From Cercis canadensis (taxonomy: Eukaryota > Streptophyta > Magnoliopsida > Fabales > Fabaceae): a stretch of 64,000 bases of DNA. Both the position numbers and the translations under genes were made by a program. Positions 10,174-23,616 of this stretch are shown in pieces (positions within the stretch are counted from its first letter, which is position 1; the number at the start of each line of letters is the position of its first letter). The notes beneath the pieces were generated by a model. It made no database searches, was not told the origin of the DNA, and saw nothing but the letters and a program-made list of their open reading frames with translations. The DNA is taken from assembly GCA_003255065.1 (NCBI GenBank), contig QAOA01008735.1, positions 497,832-561,831 on the forward strand, written 5' to 3'.

Positions 10174-12000
10174 TCAAGTTGATAAGTTTGCCAGAAGGTT
10201 TGTGATCTCTTGGCGTGGCCTCAATAAAGCAACCAAAGGCTCAAGTTTGGGAAAGGTTATTCCTAGTCCTTCCTCCATGTTGATTTCCTTATCGCCAATC
10301 CGCTTCAACTCAAAGGACTGAAGTAGGGATCCCAATGTCAATGCCATGATTCGTTTTGCCACATTAGCCCCAGGGCATATCCTTCTTCCAGCACCAAATG
10401 GAATAGTGTTATAACCTTCAACACCTCGTCCGCTCTCAAACCTCTCTGGCATAAACCTTGTTGGCTCCACCCAATTATTGGGATCCCTTCCCAAGGTCCA
10501 TGAATTCACCAATAACATTGTGCCTTTTGGTACATGATAACCGTCAACTGTGCAATCCTCTGATGCCAGATGTGGTAGTCCAAGTGCACCCGCAGGATAT
10601 AACCTAAGAGTTTCCAAGATTACGTTTTGCAAGTAGGTCAATTTTGTTATGTCTGATTCCTCCACAAGTCGCTCTTGTCCTACATGAGTGTCTATTTCTG
10701 CCTTAACCTTTTTCATTGCTTGTGGATGGTTGAGCAAGTTTGCCAGTGCCCATTCCATAGTAAGAGCTGACGTTTCTGTTCCTGCTGCTACTATTGACTG
10801 CATCATGTTCATGCATGTTTATTTCGCAGCTAATTGCTAGTGCAATCCAAAGTATATATACTATATCATATGAATCACATCTAACACCAGCAAAAGTAAT
10901 TTAGAACCACACCAATAACTTAGTTTTCATATATAGCAGCTACCTTAAGATGTTTCTGGCTTTAATTAATTATATCAATCTTCTAACTGATTATCAGTAT
11001 GATATTAATAAATAATAAATTTATCTTTTGGCTTTTTTTTTCTTAGAAAGAATAACTGGCGCCCACAAAAAATAAATAAATAAGTTCTTACCATTATGAC
11101 TCCTTTTATATTTATATCATTGTATAACTGAGGGTCTGATTCTTGCAGTGACAACAAAACATCAATCATGGTCGACATCTTGCTCTCATGTCTGTCTTTG
11201 CTGGAGCTCCTCTTTCTTCGATGTTCATCAAGCAGGTTCTGAACAAAGTTGTCCATCTTCTTCCTCACCTTGTCCATCCTTTTTTCCACGCCAAGGAAAT
11301 CAACCAATTGTAGTATTGGGAAAAGGTCATTGACACTTGCATCCAAAAGCTCGAAAACTTCATCCATTATACCCTTGAATTCCCTACCATCTTGGGACAC
11401 TGCATCCGCCCCATAATACTGCTTCCCAGAGACCATCCTGACCATGACATCGAAAATGAGGTCTATGAGTTTATGCCTGAGTTCAATCTGCATCCATGTT
11501 CCTTTGGACTTATCAAACAGTTGCTTTAACAATAGTCGAACCTCGTCCTCCCGAACCGAGGCTAACATGGTGAGACGGCTCGAGGAGAGAAGCTCCTGAC
11601 TCATTAGGCGGCGGAGGGAGCGCCAGAGATCACCGTACTCTATGACTCCAACAGTCTGATAGTTGTAATGCAGATGTTTGCCGGCAAGTGTACGGGGACG
11701 ATTTGCTAAAATAATGTCGTTCTTAGTGAAGCATTCCTCCACTGCTGATGGTGACGAGATCACCACCGCTTTGAGAGTCCCAAACCGGATAGATATCACG
11801 TGCCCGTATTTCTCACTCAGTTTCTGGAGGCTCCGGTGACGTGGTGCCTTAATCAGATGAAGATGACCTATGATTGGTAAGCCAGGTGGGCCAGGTGGCA
11901 AGTTTTTGTGTTTCACGATCATCAACTTATAGTGGAAATATATCAACCCTAGCAACAAACACAAACCAGCTGGAACCAAATGATGCTCAGATAGTTCCAT
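10174..12000 (-). CDS. Cytochrome P450, CYP81 family
   Basis: A microsomal heme monooxygenase, 510 residues in two exons: 12000-11092 and 10797-10174, phase-0 intron with GTAAGA donor and GCAG acceptor. The N-terminus is a membrane anchor (PAGLCLLLGLIYFHYKLM) followed by the Pro-rich hinge NLPPGPPGLPIIGHLHL. Other P450 signatures are in order: the I-helix oxygen motif AAGTETSA, the K-helix ETLR, the PERF motif, and the heme loop FGAGRRICPG with the cysteine ligand. Sequence around the hinge, SEDCTVDGYHVPKGTMLLVN and the one-intron layout fit CYP81, whose members hydroxylate isoflavonoids, lignans, indole glucosinolates or herbicides. The substrate cannot be told from sequence. The frame is complete and looks functional. 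A TATA box lies 89 bp upstream. Confidence 0.9.
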
Positions 12001-12088
12001 TCTGATTTTTGGATGGGGGCAGGATTTTGGCTGAATAAGATCGATCAGTGGAGCAGCAGATAATCATCCTCATGACGTTTCGTACACT

Positions 12089-12096
12089 ATATATAG
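12089..12096 (-). promoter_or_regulatory. TATA box of the P450 gene
   Basis: TATATATA on the minus strand, 89 bp upstream of the start codon at 12000, implying a short 5' leader of about 60 nt. Confidence 0.6.
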
Positions 12097-15000
12097 GTGA
12101 TGAGAGGAGAGAAAATGAAATTACTTACGGGGCCTTCAACTTATCCCATTCTGGACCACTCAAGTTGTCATAAATGTGCTAGTAATGGGGCTCACAACTT
12201 TACTTAACCTCTTATAGGCAATAGAATATTTAATATATATTTTGACAGCAAAATTATACTTATTACAAATCAGTCCCAATGTTTAAAAAAAAAAAACACA
12301 CTAAAAAAGTTCTAACTCAATTCTACAAAATTATTGATAAATTAAAAATTCTTCAATTTAATTTTATGCAGTTAATTTTAATTGAACTATATTAGTGTCA
12401 AATTAAAAATCTCTAATCTCTAAGAAAGTATGGCTAATGCACATAATTTTGATAATTTATTTATGATATGCACAATAGACATCCTAGTTTGACATATACT
12501 ATATATAGAATATATTCTATTATTTATATCTTACTTGATTTATCAAATTCACTTTCTAATTAATAGGAATTCAGTAATTAGTAAATAGATGTATAAGGTT
12601 CCTTAAATTACCATAATCAAATACTTATGCTTTTGTTCATATTATCAAATTAATTTTTAAATTAAAACAAAACTATTTATTACCTATACTTTTGGCCAAA
12701 TACATTTGTTTTTAAAAATAACAGGTTTTTTTTTTTCAATAGGAGATTATTATATGGTGAAAAGATTAATCTTCTATGAGCTCATATTTTTTATATAAAA
12801 AATATGAATAGTGTAGCTATAACTTAAATAAGATATCTAGTAAAATGAATACTATTACAATAATATTTTTTTTAAGTTGTTTTAACTTTAGTAATTATAA
12901 CCCATAAAACTAGACAAAGAAAAAAAAAGAAAATGATAACCCAATAACCAATCTCTAAGAAAGTATGGCTAATTGGCATAGTTTTAATATTTTTTTCATG
13001 ATGCACAATAGAAATCCTAATCAACTAGTCTCTTTCTACTTGCAGAATAACTCTACCTCCAAAGATAATGTATGAGAATCATCTTGTTCTAAAAAATTAG
13101 TTACATGTACCATATAATGTACACATGAATAATTTTAAATGGCAATAATACTAAAAATTCAATACAACAATAGTACTAAACCTATTGTTACTCCTTGAAA
13201 AAAAAAGTAAATGATACTCCCCTTAATGCTTTACTCTTTTATCGCCTATTAAACATACTCTATGATTTAATTTGTGATCATGTAATAGCTTGGAATATAT
13301 TTAGAAGTGATATACATATCATCCCAGATCCAAAGTATAATTAATATACTAATTTAATAGTCACGTGATTTAATGTATGAACTATTAAATATTACACATA
13401 TAAATTAGAGTATGTACACACTATTATTTGTGAATTTTTCTCTTGCATTAAATTAGTAAATATGTGGCAAACTAAAATAAATTGAAAGTTATATTATGCT
13501 TTATTAGAGAATAAGTTACAAGTTGTAATTAATACACTTTATTTATTTATTTTTTATGTGAGAAGTTGTAACACTTAATTTAGAAGTTATCCTATGGTCC
13601 TAGTTTTATAGAAGTGAAAAAGTATAATTAAAAAAATATATAATTTATCAACAAATCACACCCTATAACTCATTGGAGCATGTTCCTAGTCATAAGACTT
13701 GTCTCTTCACCCTCCATTAATCCTTGATTCTTAGTTCAAATCCTCTTGATTATAAATGAAGTCATTATTTACCTATTAACAAAAAAAAAAGAATTATCTA
13801 TGTTTTTAATTTATTTACCAATTTATGCAGTCATTATTTGTATGTGGGTAAGTTAAAACTCCCCATTTTGCTGATTAATTAATTTGGACAGGTTGCTTGT
13901 TAATCAATTAGTGATTTTATTTAAGATAGCGGTCCCTCTGTATTGTTGACACTTGAACTCAACTCCTTGCCTTGCCTTAATTAATTTCTATAACTTTGAC
14001 CCTGAATCTGTCTAAGACTTGGACGAAGTAGAGTTTAAGCTCAATAAAATATGTCTTTACGTGTTTGAAATTTTGAATAACACCAAGTTTCTTTCATCGG
14101 ATTTTAATCACCACTAGATAAATTAATTATTTTATGACAGAATCAGAGTATGACTTTATTTATTTGATATATTTGACTAACCTACTAATTAATAATCATA
14201 AAATCAAATATATTCAATAATTTATCAATATAAACTGCAAACGGAAAAAAAGCCTTAATATATTTATACATATATACATGATAAATATGTCTAAGACTTG
14301 TACGAAGTAGAGTTTAAGCTCAATAAATATGTCTTCACGTGTTTGAAATTTTGAATAACACCAAGTTTCTTTCATCGGATTTTAATCACCACTAGATAAA
14401 TTAATTATTTTATGACAGAATCAGAGTATGACTTTATTTACTTGATATATTTGACTAACCTACTAATTAATAATCATAAAATCAAATATAGTCAATATCA
14501 ATAGCAAACGGTCAAAAATAAACTATATTTTTTAAATTGAGCAGTAGTTTAGTGGTCACTGGTAAAGAGGTTTAAGTAGTTTCTAGAAGATGTAAGAGTT
14601 TAAATTTTTTTATTGTCATATAACCCAAAAAAAAAAAAAAAAAAGAGTCACTATTTTTTAAATGCTAAGAAACACTGTCACCAGAAGAGAACTATTTCAA
14701 TGTTTGAAAATATTTTTTTTGGAAAAAAAATTAGTGAGCATTAATATCACAAAAAGAGTAATAGTAGATATACTTCTATTTTCTTGTTTCAAGGCAGGTC
14801 AAAAATTTTCGAGGATGAGATACAATACAAACATTGGATAAGGTATTATCTTAAGCCATAATTTAATTACATGAAACGTCATTTAGCCAATCCATTTTTA
14901 ACCATTTATATCAAAGATTTTTAATTTAATCTATTTTCAATATTAAGGTCATTGATTTCAAAGAAAATATTATTTTCATAAATGAAAGTAATTTCCTGCT

Positions 15001-16488
15001 GGTGACGTCGTCCTTAACAATATTGTTTCTTGTACGTCAATATAATCGGATGACAGAATGATAAAAGAAAGTGGCATTTCAACGTGGAACCTATTTCGGT
15101 CAATTGACTATCATATTTTATGATTATTACGAATTGAAATTATTTAAGAAATGACGTCCAAACTCCACCATATTCCATATTAGCTTCTCCGATGTGCTTA
15201 GAGAAGGAAATCACCATCCACGTGCTCACTGAACTGACAAATTGACAAAGAAAGCTTTGAACTGAAGTTTATTTCTTTTTAAAATACTATTCCATTTAAT
15301 TCTGATGATGTCTCCTTGAAAATAGAATATAAATTAATAAAATCTACCATCTGGAGCCTAAAATAAATTTTAAAGTGTAAACTAAACTAAACTAAAAGCT
15401 TGGGGACTAAACCCATTTAATATTGGGCCGAATGCAAGAGGGCCACGATACTAGTCCATGAAGTGAGTTTATAGCAAACTCTAAGACTTAAAACAAAAAA
15501 AGAGTCTTATAACAAAATCCAAGTGATGGCCGAAAAAAGAGAAAGTCAATAGGACTAAAAGTTTAGGCTTTATTAGCCCATTACCAGGAAAATGTAGTCA
15601 AAATTAAACATATTAATTACATTATTTTTGGGTAAATTTATTTCTAATTTATTGATAAGAAAACCAATTTATTTACTTTTATTGAAATTTTTTAAATTAT
15701 ATAATAGTTTTTTTTTCTTTCTTTCTAATTACATGAGAAGAAAAACTTTGATTGTTAATCATTTTATCATGATTGAGATGCCCCAAGCCCGCACTCAAAT
15801 ATTATAAACGTCCTAATTTCTCAGACTTGTTTCCCCCGCAATGCTATCGTTTAAATGCCCTGGCCATTTTTGCCCCCTCAATACAATGAGAGACGGCCAT
15901 TATTTTTGTTTACTTTAACCCCTAATTAAAGTTCACGTATACTTGATATCCAATGACTAATATATGTAGCAACTGGGAATTCATGGCTGTGAGTGTGTGA
16001 TTATTTAACTTTAGCCCAATAGTATGAACCTAAGAAAACGTACGACACATTTTAGTTAATAACAAGTCCCAAAATTTTTCATTTTGTTTTAGATATAGAG
16101 GGAGGGAGCACACTTTGTATGCTCCGAGAAAAGGAGCTTCGAACTCAAAGCTTGAGATCGTGAGACAACCAGCCTTAGGTAATGCACTGCATCAAAGCAT
16201 CTTCTCCAAATTCTTATATGTTCAAAAATTTACATATATATCCTGTATAAATAGTAGTACAAAATATGGCAAAAGAGTCCAAATTGGTGAACAAGCTAGA
16301 GCGGGAAGCACAGGTATAATTTTCAAGGAGAAAACCCCCCACAACCTCCAATCATCGTTGACAGAATGCATCAAGGGCATTGTTCAGTGATTCTCCACAA
16401 TAAAAGAAAATCTCTTACCTCAAAGTTCTTTTTGGTTCATTTTCTAACTAGAAAAGTGTCCAACCCCTTGAGAAATATAAACAAAACC
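12097..16488. other. Long AT-rich intergenic region
   Basis: No gene is supported over 4.4 kb. It includes a 205-bp direct duplication (listed separately), a shorter direct repeat of about 75 bp (AATCTCTAAGAAAGTATGGC at 12413 and again near 12950, each followed by a CACAATAG...ATCCTA segment), poly-A/T runs, and the 3' flank of the CLE gene. Confidence 0.5.
14010..14495 (+). repeat. Direct duplication of about 205 bp (14010-14214 and 14289-14495)
   Basis: Both copies start with TCTAAGACTTG, run through ACGAAGTAGAGTTTAAGCTC and ATCACCACTAGATAAATTAA, and end near AATCATAAAATCAAATATA. Only a handful of differences are seen, so the duplication is recent. About 75 bp separate the copies. No N marks a gap here, unlike the other duplications in the window. 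Confidence 0.85.
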
Positions 16489-16743
16489 TCATCGATTGTG
16501 GAGAGGGTCTGATGCGTTGGGAACTTTTCTCTTGCCTGAGAAGTAGACGTCAAATGGCTGCCTTGGACGTTGGTGTTGCTGATTCTCACTCTGTTGTTGC
16601 TTCTCTAGCATACTTGATGGCTGGTTGTGGAAGCCAACAACTGAAGACTCTTCCTTTTCTCCGCATACCACTAGGAATGTAAGCAATAGAAAAACCATTA
16701 CCCTCTGCAACCTCCCAACTTGGGAGAACTGCTGAAAGTGCAT
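16489..16743 (-). CDS. CLE signalling peptide precursor (CLE25/26-like)
   Basis: An 84-residue secreted-peptide precursor in a single exon. Residues about 10-29 form a hydrophobic signal peptide (LQRVMVFLLLTFLVVCGEKE). A variable hydrophilic Gln-rich middle follows, and the C-terminus is FSGKRKVPNASDPLHNR, which aligns with the 12-residue CLE motif (RKVPNGPDPIHN in the CLE25 type). CLE peptides are processed, secreted and sensed by leucine-rich-repeat receptor kinases such as CLV1/BAM and CIK partners; the CLE25/26 group acts in phloem, root and drought signalling. Positions 6 and 7 of the motif are Ala-Ser here in place of the usual Gly-Pro. The gene stands head-to-head with HOS15, 2.07 kb apart. 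Clear family call; subgroup less certain. Confidence 0.85.
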   Translation of the reverse strand: MHFQQFSQVGRLQRVMVFLLLTFLVVCGEKEESSVVGFHNQPSSMLEKQQQSENQQHQRPRQPFDVYFSGKRKVPNASDPLHNR

Positions 16744-18812
16744 AATGGGGCCTCAACTCAAGACAAGAGGAGGTGATGCATATAATGGGTGCGTAGAAGG
16801 TTGAGAAAAGTTGGAGAAATTAAAAGCCAAGCACTTGATAGGAGTGAAAAAGCTAATAGGCTTTGTTTGGGCAGTGTAGAAGGAAAAAGGTGATGTGGTG
16901 TGTTCATTGAGTACACCCTGCAAACAAGGGACACATCTCACGAGAGGACTTTTTCTGCTTTTGCTTTAATATATTCTGTGTGTTTCACGGTAACTTTTTC
17001 CTCCCCCTTCTGATTTTCTTCTCGCTTTCAGTCCCCCAAAATAAGGGTCACACACTCACCCTCTAACTCCAAATCATGCATATGTATTCCCATTTTGGCT
17101 CTTGTGCTGTTTTTTATTTTTATTTTATATATATATATATATATATTTCCTTGTCCGGGCGTTGCTTGTCGGCTTTGGAAAGCAGTCAATTTGCTTTTTA
17201 TAGCTATTTCTGCTAGGCCCAGATACACACTGATTGCCACCTAAAAATGAGCAAGTTCTGCGAGTATCTCTGTCTCAGCTGTTCTGTTTTTTAATTTCTT
17301 TTTGTTTTTGTTAAGCGTACGCATCTCTCTCCTAGCTCAAACATCATCATCTATTATTGTCCTCTAGTTCTTCCTTCCGAGGACTTTATCTTCTGCATGC
17401 AATGCAATCCTCATTCTCATATGTTGCAGCAGAATCTTTTTAAAGAAGTTTTGTTTTGGTTATAATTTAAGCAAAATCTTTGCTTAAAGTAGAAGTTTTG
17501 AGTGGTCAAATCATGCGCAAGACTAATCAACTAACGGTTCTACCAAATACCCGATGAGTAAATGAGTTGATTGTGGTTAAAAATAATATTAAAACCCACA
17601 GGGTTTTCGACACTTTGATTTTCTCGTGTGCTTCCGTGACAGGTGGTGTTTTCCCCAAGTCATGCTTCTCATGGTCCTTAATTATATATACTACAATGAA
17701 ACATAGCAGGCAGGCTTGCTCTGTCATGTTCTCTGATTACCTCTTGTGTCCATACATGTATGTCTGCCTCTATTAATTGCAGCTTGCATCTATTTTAGAG
17801 TGACGATATTTTCATACGGAATAAGATTATAGTATTTGATAGACTGGTACCAGTTACATATTGGTTTCATTCATACCCTATCTTATACTCCTGATTCAAT
17901 GTTAAATGGAATATAAGATTATGGTATAACAAACAATTTCTAATATTTCTTGTATTTTTTTATTTTTATACCTTTACACTAATATATGTATATAAATCAT
18001 TTTCTCTTTTTATTTATGCTTGCCACTGACTTGGGACTTTGAAAAATGGAGTTAAAGGGAACTTGAGAGAATAGAGTAAAAAAAAATAACGAACCAATTT
18101 TATCAGAAGTTACCATTATTAGGCCTGTTTCAAAGTGGTTAGGAATATATAGTTAAAAAACACAAACATATAATTAACTGTCATTTTATCCTAATATCAA
18201 ATTTCCACTTGACCTGTAAACCTCGTAAGTGTGTTTAATTGCACGAGGAGTGTGTGTTCTTCCTAGAAACTTTTTGGGTCATGGGTATGGGCCAAACCTC
18301 AGCAAGCCAGACGGCCCACTTGGCCGAAAAATCACTAGAATTGGGACTAGGATTCAATGGAAGCTTGAGCAACGAGAATCCAATTAATTAATCAAACCTG
18401 GGCCGCAGGGAGAATTGCGAGATTGTATATTTTGGGCTTGTAGCAGTTTTTGGGCCATGTTGGACTTGTAGCTTTAAAGCAGTTAAAAAAACCTTGAGCT
18501 GGTTAAAGTCCGTTAAGGGCATCTTAAATGCTAAAAGCATGATACCAATAACAATAGCATGCAAGCTTCCGCGGTTTCCGTGAAGAAAGCCAAGGCCCAA
18601 TGGACGGCCCTTCTCTCCCTCCTCCCAAGTTCCCTTCCAACAAGTTCCAACTTAACACCACCAGCAGTAGTACAGTACCACCTCTCAGCTCTCTCTTTTT
18701 TCTCTTCTCTGTGCTTTGCGTCTATGAACGTGTTTCTTTTCTAGTTGTACGGTCCTTTTCTCTGCCCTTAAAGCAGTAAAGTTTCAGCTCAAGCCAGTGA
18801 TCCACCACGACC
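16744..18812. other. Divergent intergenic region between CLE and HOS15
   Basis: This 2.07-kb region holds the upstream sequences of both genes. It contains an (AT)n microsatellite at about 17127-17148. From about 18550 to 18812 the sequence becomes C/T-rich on the plus strand, with CTCTC tracts, consistent with the HOS15 5' leader. No further gene is supported. Confidence 0.5.
16966..16973 (-). promoter_or_regulatory. Possible TATA box of the CLE gene
   Basis: TATATTAA on the minus strand, about 223 bp upstream of the CLE start. It is the best TATA-like site in the near upstream region; not decisive. Confidence 0.3.
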
Positions 18813-21800
18813 ATGATCTCAATCACTTCCGCTGAATTGAACTACCTTGTCTTCCGTTACTTGCACGAATCTGGTCCGTGCTTCTCTCTTTTTGTTTGTT
18901 TGTTTGTTTTGTTTTTGTTAATGGAAACCTATTTCGGAGTGAGAGCCAAAAACTTCTATCTGTCTGGGCAAAATGCTAAAATATAAACATATCATTGAAT
19001 TCTTTCCTTTTTTCTTCTGTCCGTTTAATGAATATAATTTGGGATTTTGCTTTTATGTCCCAAACGCAATTTATTTTGCTTGTTCGTTTTCTAATAGATG
19101 GTTACGTATATTTCATGGTTTGTTCTGTTTGAGACATTGAGTATTTTCATTCAAGAGCTTCAAATGTAATACGAGTCAAAACAAATTTTAGTTTAATTTG
19201 ATGAAGCAAATATTTCCTCATTGGCAATCTTAAGTCTTCACCTGTGCATTTGTTCTCTTCCTTTTCGAATTTACTGCTTTTCCTTTTCCCCCTCCACATG
19301 CTATGTTTTCCTCGTTTCAGGTTATACACATTCCGCATTTGCTTTTGGGTATGAGGCGGGGATTGATAAAAGCAAAATTGATGGTAATTTAGTTCCACCA
19401 GGTGCTCTTGTTACATTCATACAGAAAGGAATTCAATATCTTGAGCTCGAGGCAAACCTGAGTGGTGTAAGCATTTTCTTATCATGTTATATATTATCTT
19501 TTGTTCATATAACTTTTTCTGGCTTACTTATTATGTAAACATAAGGGCCTTAAGCTGATTGGTGTCTATGTTAGGTCTCCAGAGCGATGCTGACATGGAT
19601 GAGGATTTCTCTTTTCTACAACCCCTTGATCTTATCACAAAGGACCCATATGAACTACACAAAATAGTAAAAGCCAGAAAGGAAGATCTACATCAAGCAA
19701 GGGACGAAGCAAATAAAACAGAGAATGATTTGAGTCAGGACATTGCACAGGAGGATGCTCAGGAAATAGATAAAGAGAGAAAAGAAAGGGAAAATGAACA
19801 GGAGTTTGATAAAGTAAGGCTAGAGAAAGAAAGGGTGCAAGAAAAGGTTGAAAACAATGAAGTACAACATCCAGATCAAAATGATGCAGAGAAGCACGAA
19901 GATAAGATCAAAATTGAACATGTAGAAAATGGAGCATGTGGAGGTAAATACAAATCTCTTATTTCTCCTCTATTCTTGTCTATCAATCTTTATGGATAGG
20001 ATCCCAGGCACCAAGCAAAAATTTTTATGGTGTAGGGCCGGAGCCAATGGAGATCTCCCAAAGCCCTATGGTCTTGCCTTGCGAAGTTCCATCTTACGAT
20101 GTAAAAATTTTGGAAGGCCATACCTCTGAGGTTTGGACATATCTGTATCCTTTTCTTTCTCTTTTTTTTAGGTATTTTCCCCCTATTGTGTGGCCCATTC
20201 AACAGTTATTTCTTTCCTGACAGGTGTTTGCTTGTGCATGGAATCCATCAGGTTCACTTCTTGCATCTGGGTGAGTACAAGTAATTTTACAAACAATCAT
20301 CTTTTCAGAATTGTGTCATCCTCCCTCTAGGCAGTTTAGACATGCTGTTTTGAATCAATAATATATGATTGCCACTCATGTATTGTTGGTTGGTTCATAT
20401 TTAAAACATTTGTTTTAACAATTGAGCTTCTACCAGTAACCTACAAAGTCTGGTCACATTTAGGAATGTATTCTAAGGAAACAATCGTGTTAATGGACAT
20501 CAAAAGCAGGTTTTTAACTAGTATATTCTGGATTTTACTGTGGTTTTTTTCTTTGTATTAATAGAAATCCTCTCTTTCATCTAAATTTTATTCCTTCTAT
20601 TTGGTGTTGAATCTAAAGCATAATTCTCGCTTACGTTTGGAAGACATCCTTATATGCTCTAAAGCTCAAACCTCTGTTAGAAGACATGTATGCTTGTTTC
20701 TATTACACAAGTGGAGTAAACATGTTCTTTATTTATTATCTTCAGATGGTGAAGTGACACACGCTGTGATGCTACTTTTGGCAACACTATCAGCCTTTGC
20801 TCTTCAATTTTTCTGGACTAAGTTCATGTCTAAAAGTTTTAAAAGTTTTTTATTTTTTTTTCGTGTTTTTTGTTAATCTTCTAGATCTGGAGATTCAACA
20901 GCTCGGATTTGGGAAATCGCTGATGGACCTTGTAACTCTAGTGTGCAAACTGAACCAGTAAACGTTCTGGTGCTTAGGCACTTTAAAGGTAGAACCAATG
21001 AGAAAAGCAAGGATGTGACGACACTTGACTGGAATGTGAGTCTTTATTGTATGGTTGTGGTTGATAATACTTATTATATATCTTTTGTAGAGTTTACTTT
21101 TACTCTTGAATTAATATTTTGCAATTGTCAATTTCAGGCTTAATATGCCTTGTTTTGGTTGAAAATTATGAATTACCTGTTCCTCTCCTTCTGTGTCTCT
21201 ATTTTCCCCTGCTTGTTTATTTGCACTATGTTTTTTATCATGTAGGAGGATGGGACATTACTGGCAACTGGTTCTTATGATGGGCAAGCAAGAATTTGGA
21301 GTAAAGATGGTGAGCCTTTACTTGTAAATATGTATTTATTTTCATCAGCTTTATATAACTTGTACGAACTGGATCTTGTCTTCTATATTGTTAATTTAAG
21401 TTTCACTTGTGAGATTATTTAGGAGAGTTAAAGAGTACATTAAACAAGCATAGAGGTCCGATTTTTTCTCTGAAGTGGAACAAGAAGGGGGATTATCTTC
21501 TTAGTGGCAGCGTAGACAAAACTGCAATTGTGTGGGATGTCAAGACTGGGGAGTGGAAACAACAATTTGAATTTCACTCTGGTAAATTGTGTTTTTGCAT
21601 GTCTTTTGATTACCTCATCAATTATGTTAGTGTGGTGAGAAAACGTTTGTTTTTCTTCATGGCTGTCCTTATACTCATGATGATTCCCAAATTTGTTTCA
21701 GCTCCAACTCTTGATGTTGATTGGCGAAACAATGTTTCATTTGCGACTTGTTCCACTGACTATATGATATATGTATGCAAAATTGGAGAGAATCGACCAA

Positions 21801-23616
21801 TCAAAACTTTCTCAGGGCATCAGGTATCTTCTCCAGTCTACTGGTTTTCTCTGATGGATTTTTTTTTTTTACAAAAGAAAGTGTACCAACTCTTAATTGG
21901 AAAGGATATATAGGTCACTCCATCACAAAATAGAACAATATATTTTATTTTTTATTTATCATTGGCCATTAGGAAATTACTGTCACTGCAATAATCTTAC
22001 TTAAACTTTATGAAATTTCTGCTGTTTCAGGGTGAAGTTAATGCCATAAAATGGGATCCGACAGGTTCACTGTTGGCTTCTTGCTCCGATGATCACACTG
22101 CAAAAGTAATCAACATGGTCTATTTTGTTGTCAAATTGTACACACACACACGTGTAAACTTTTACGGAATTCATGAAAGTGGGATAGTGGAGATAAGGCG
22201 TGAGAAAATTAAGTAGTGTAGAGAAAGAAACATAGGGAGTAGTTCTTAAAATGCTCTATATTAGTTTTTATAATTGTGTTCATAGTCTCATAATTTTTAT
22301 TGATATATTTAACAAACATTTAAATTGAATAATATTTTTTTTGNAAAGTGGGATAGTGGAGATAAGGCGTGAGAGAATTAAGTAGTGTAGAGAAAGAAAC
22401 ATAGGGAGTAGTTCTTAAAATACTCTATATTAGTTTTTATAATTGTGTTCATAGTCTCATAATTTTTATTGATATATTTAACAAACATTTAAATTGAATA
22501 ATATTTTTTTGTAATTTTTGGGGACAGAAGAAAAAATTGCAGATGGGAAACTCCCCCTAGGTTCTTTTTTATTATAGCGAGGTGGAAACCTGACTTTGAT
22601 TGTCTTTATTAAACATTTTTTAGCATGAAATTGACGAGTCATGGCACTATGATGCAGATATGGAGTCTGAAGCAGGACAAGCATTTGCATGATTTAAAGG
22701 AACACGTCAAGGTGTGGAAATATGTTACCATGTGTGCACTTTTATCTATTTTACTTGATTCTCTTTGTAACGGAGTGATGATTTTTTAGGAGATATATAC
22801 TATCCGATGGAGCCCTACCGGGCCAGGTACCAACAATCCTAATCAGCAGTTAGTGCTAGCAAGGTAAATACGCTTCTACTCTGTTTAGTGATCAGGGTCA
22901 GAAATTCTCTGTTTTGCATCCTCATACAACTTTGATTATTTAATTGAGCAGTGCCTCCTTTGACTCTACTGTAAAGCTGTGGAATGTGGAATCAGGGAAA
23001 GTACTCCGCACCTTAAGTGGCCACAGGTGGGGAAAATTAAATCTTCATCACACACAAGCACACATATGCGTTGGTAAGGAATGGTTAGATGCATGCATAC
23101 ACCAATGCAACCTAAAACAAAAATCTTGTTACTTTTTTGACTCAAAGTAGAGTTAAAAACCCTGCAAAGTCCAGTCACATTCTACTGGATACAAGAGGCA
23201 TCACTGTTTTTTAATTTTAATCTTGATGCCAGAACGAGTAGAAATTAAGCATTATTGTCAGGCTGGCAACTGCTAATTAATAGGAAATGAGAGTCTAATA
23301 TACAAAATCAGTTATTTCCCCTTACTCAGAATCAATGTATCATCGGCATGTTATATCTGTGGCACATTGATATTTGCTTTGTATTGCAACTTTCAGGGAT
23401 CCTGTATATTCGGTTGCATTCAGCCCGAATGGCGACTATCTGGCAAGTGGCTCCATGGATAAATGCATGCATATATGGTCTGTGAAGGAAGGAAAAATTG
23501 TTAAAACATATTCTGGAAATGGTGGGATATTTGAAGTTAGTTGGAACAAAGACGGTGATAAAGTCGCTGCTTGTTTTTCAAACAACATAGTTTGTGTCTT
23601 GGATTTCCGAATGTAG
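18813..23616 (+). CDS. HOS15: HOS15 homolog: LisH and WD40 chromatin corepressor
   Basis: HOS15 is the plant TBL1-like WD40 protein that joins histone deacetylases (HDA9/HDA6) in the nucleus to repress stress and flowering genes and serves as a CUL4-DDB1 substrate receptor. Fourteen exons: 18813-18873, 19321-19466, 19583-19943, 20000-20130, 20224-20270, 20885-21035, 21246-21309, 21423-21581, 21702-21823, 22031-22105, 22658-22711, 22790-22863, 22952-23026, 23397-23616, giving 579 residues. The N-terminus [20 protein letters not shown] is a LisH dimerisation motif, followed by [16 protein letters not shown], a long charged coiled-coil segment ([20 protein letters not shown]), then WD40 repeats (for example [31 protein letters not shown]). 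It ends [10 protein letters not shown]. All junctions are GT-AG and the frame closes. The intron after exon 10 contains a duplication around an N (22344). Confidence 0.93.
22176..22513 (+). repeat. Direct duplication across a single N in a HOS15 intron
   Basis: Copy 1 at 22176-22343 and copy 2 at 22345-22513 both begin AAAGTGGGATAGTGGAGATA and end in the same poly-T stretch; only about two or three differences are seen. The lone N at 22344 lies exactly between them. This pattern points to an uncollapsed assembly overlap. It does not affect the coding frame. Confidence 0.85.

Noticed and set aside
16115-16390. Plus-strand open frame of 91 codons before the CLE gene
   Set aside because: No family motif, low-complexity composition and no splice or promoter support; probably chance.
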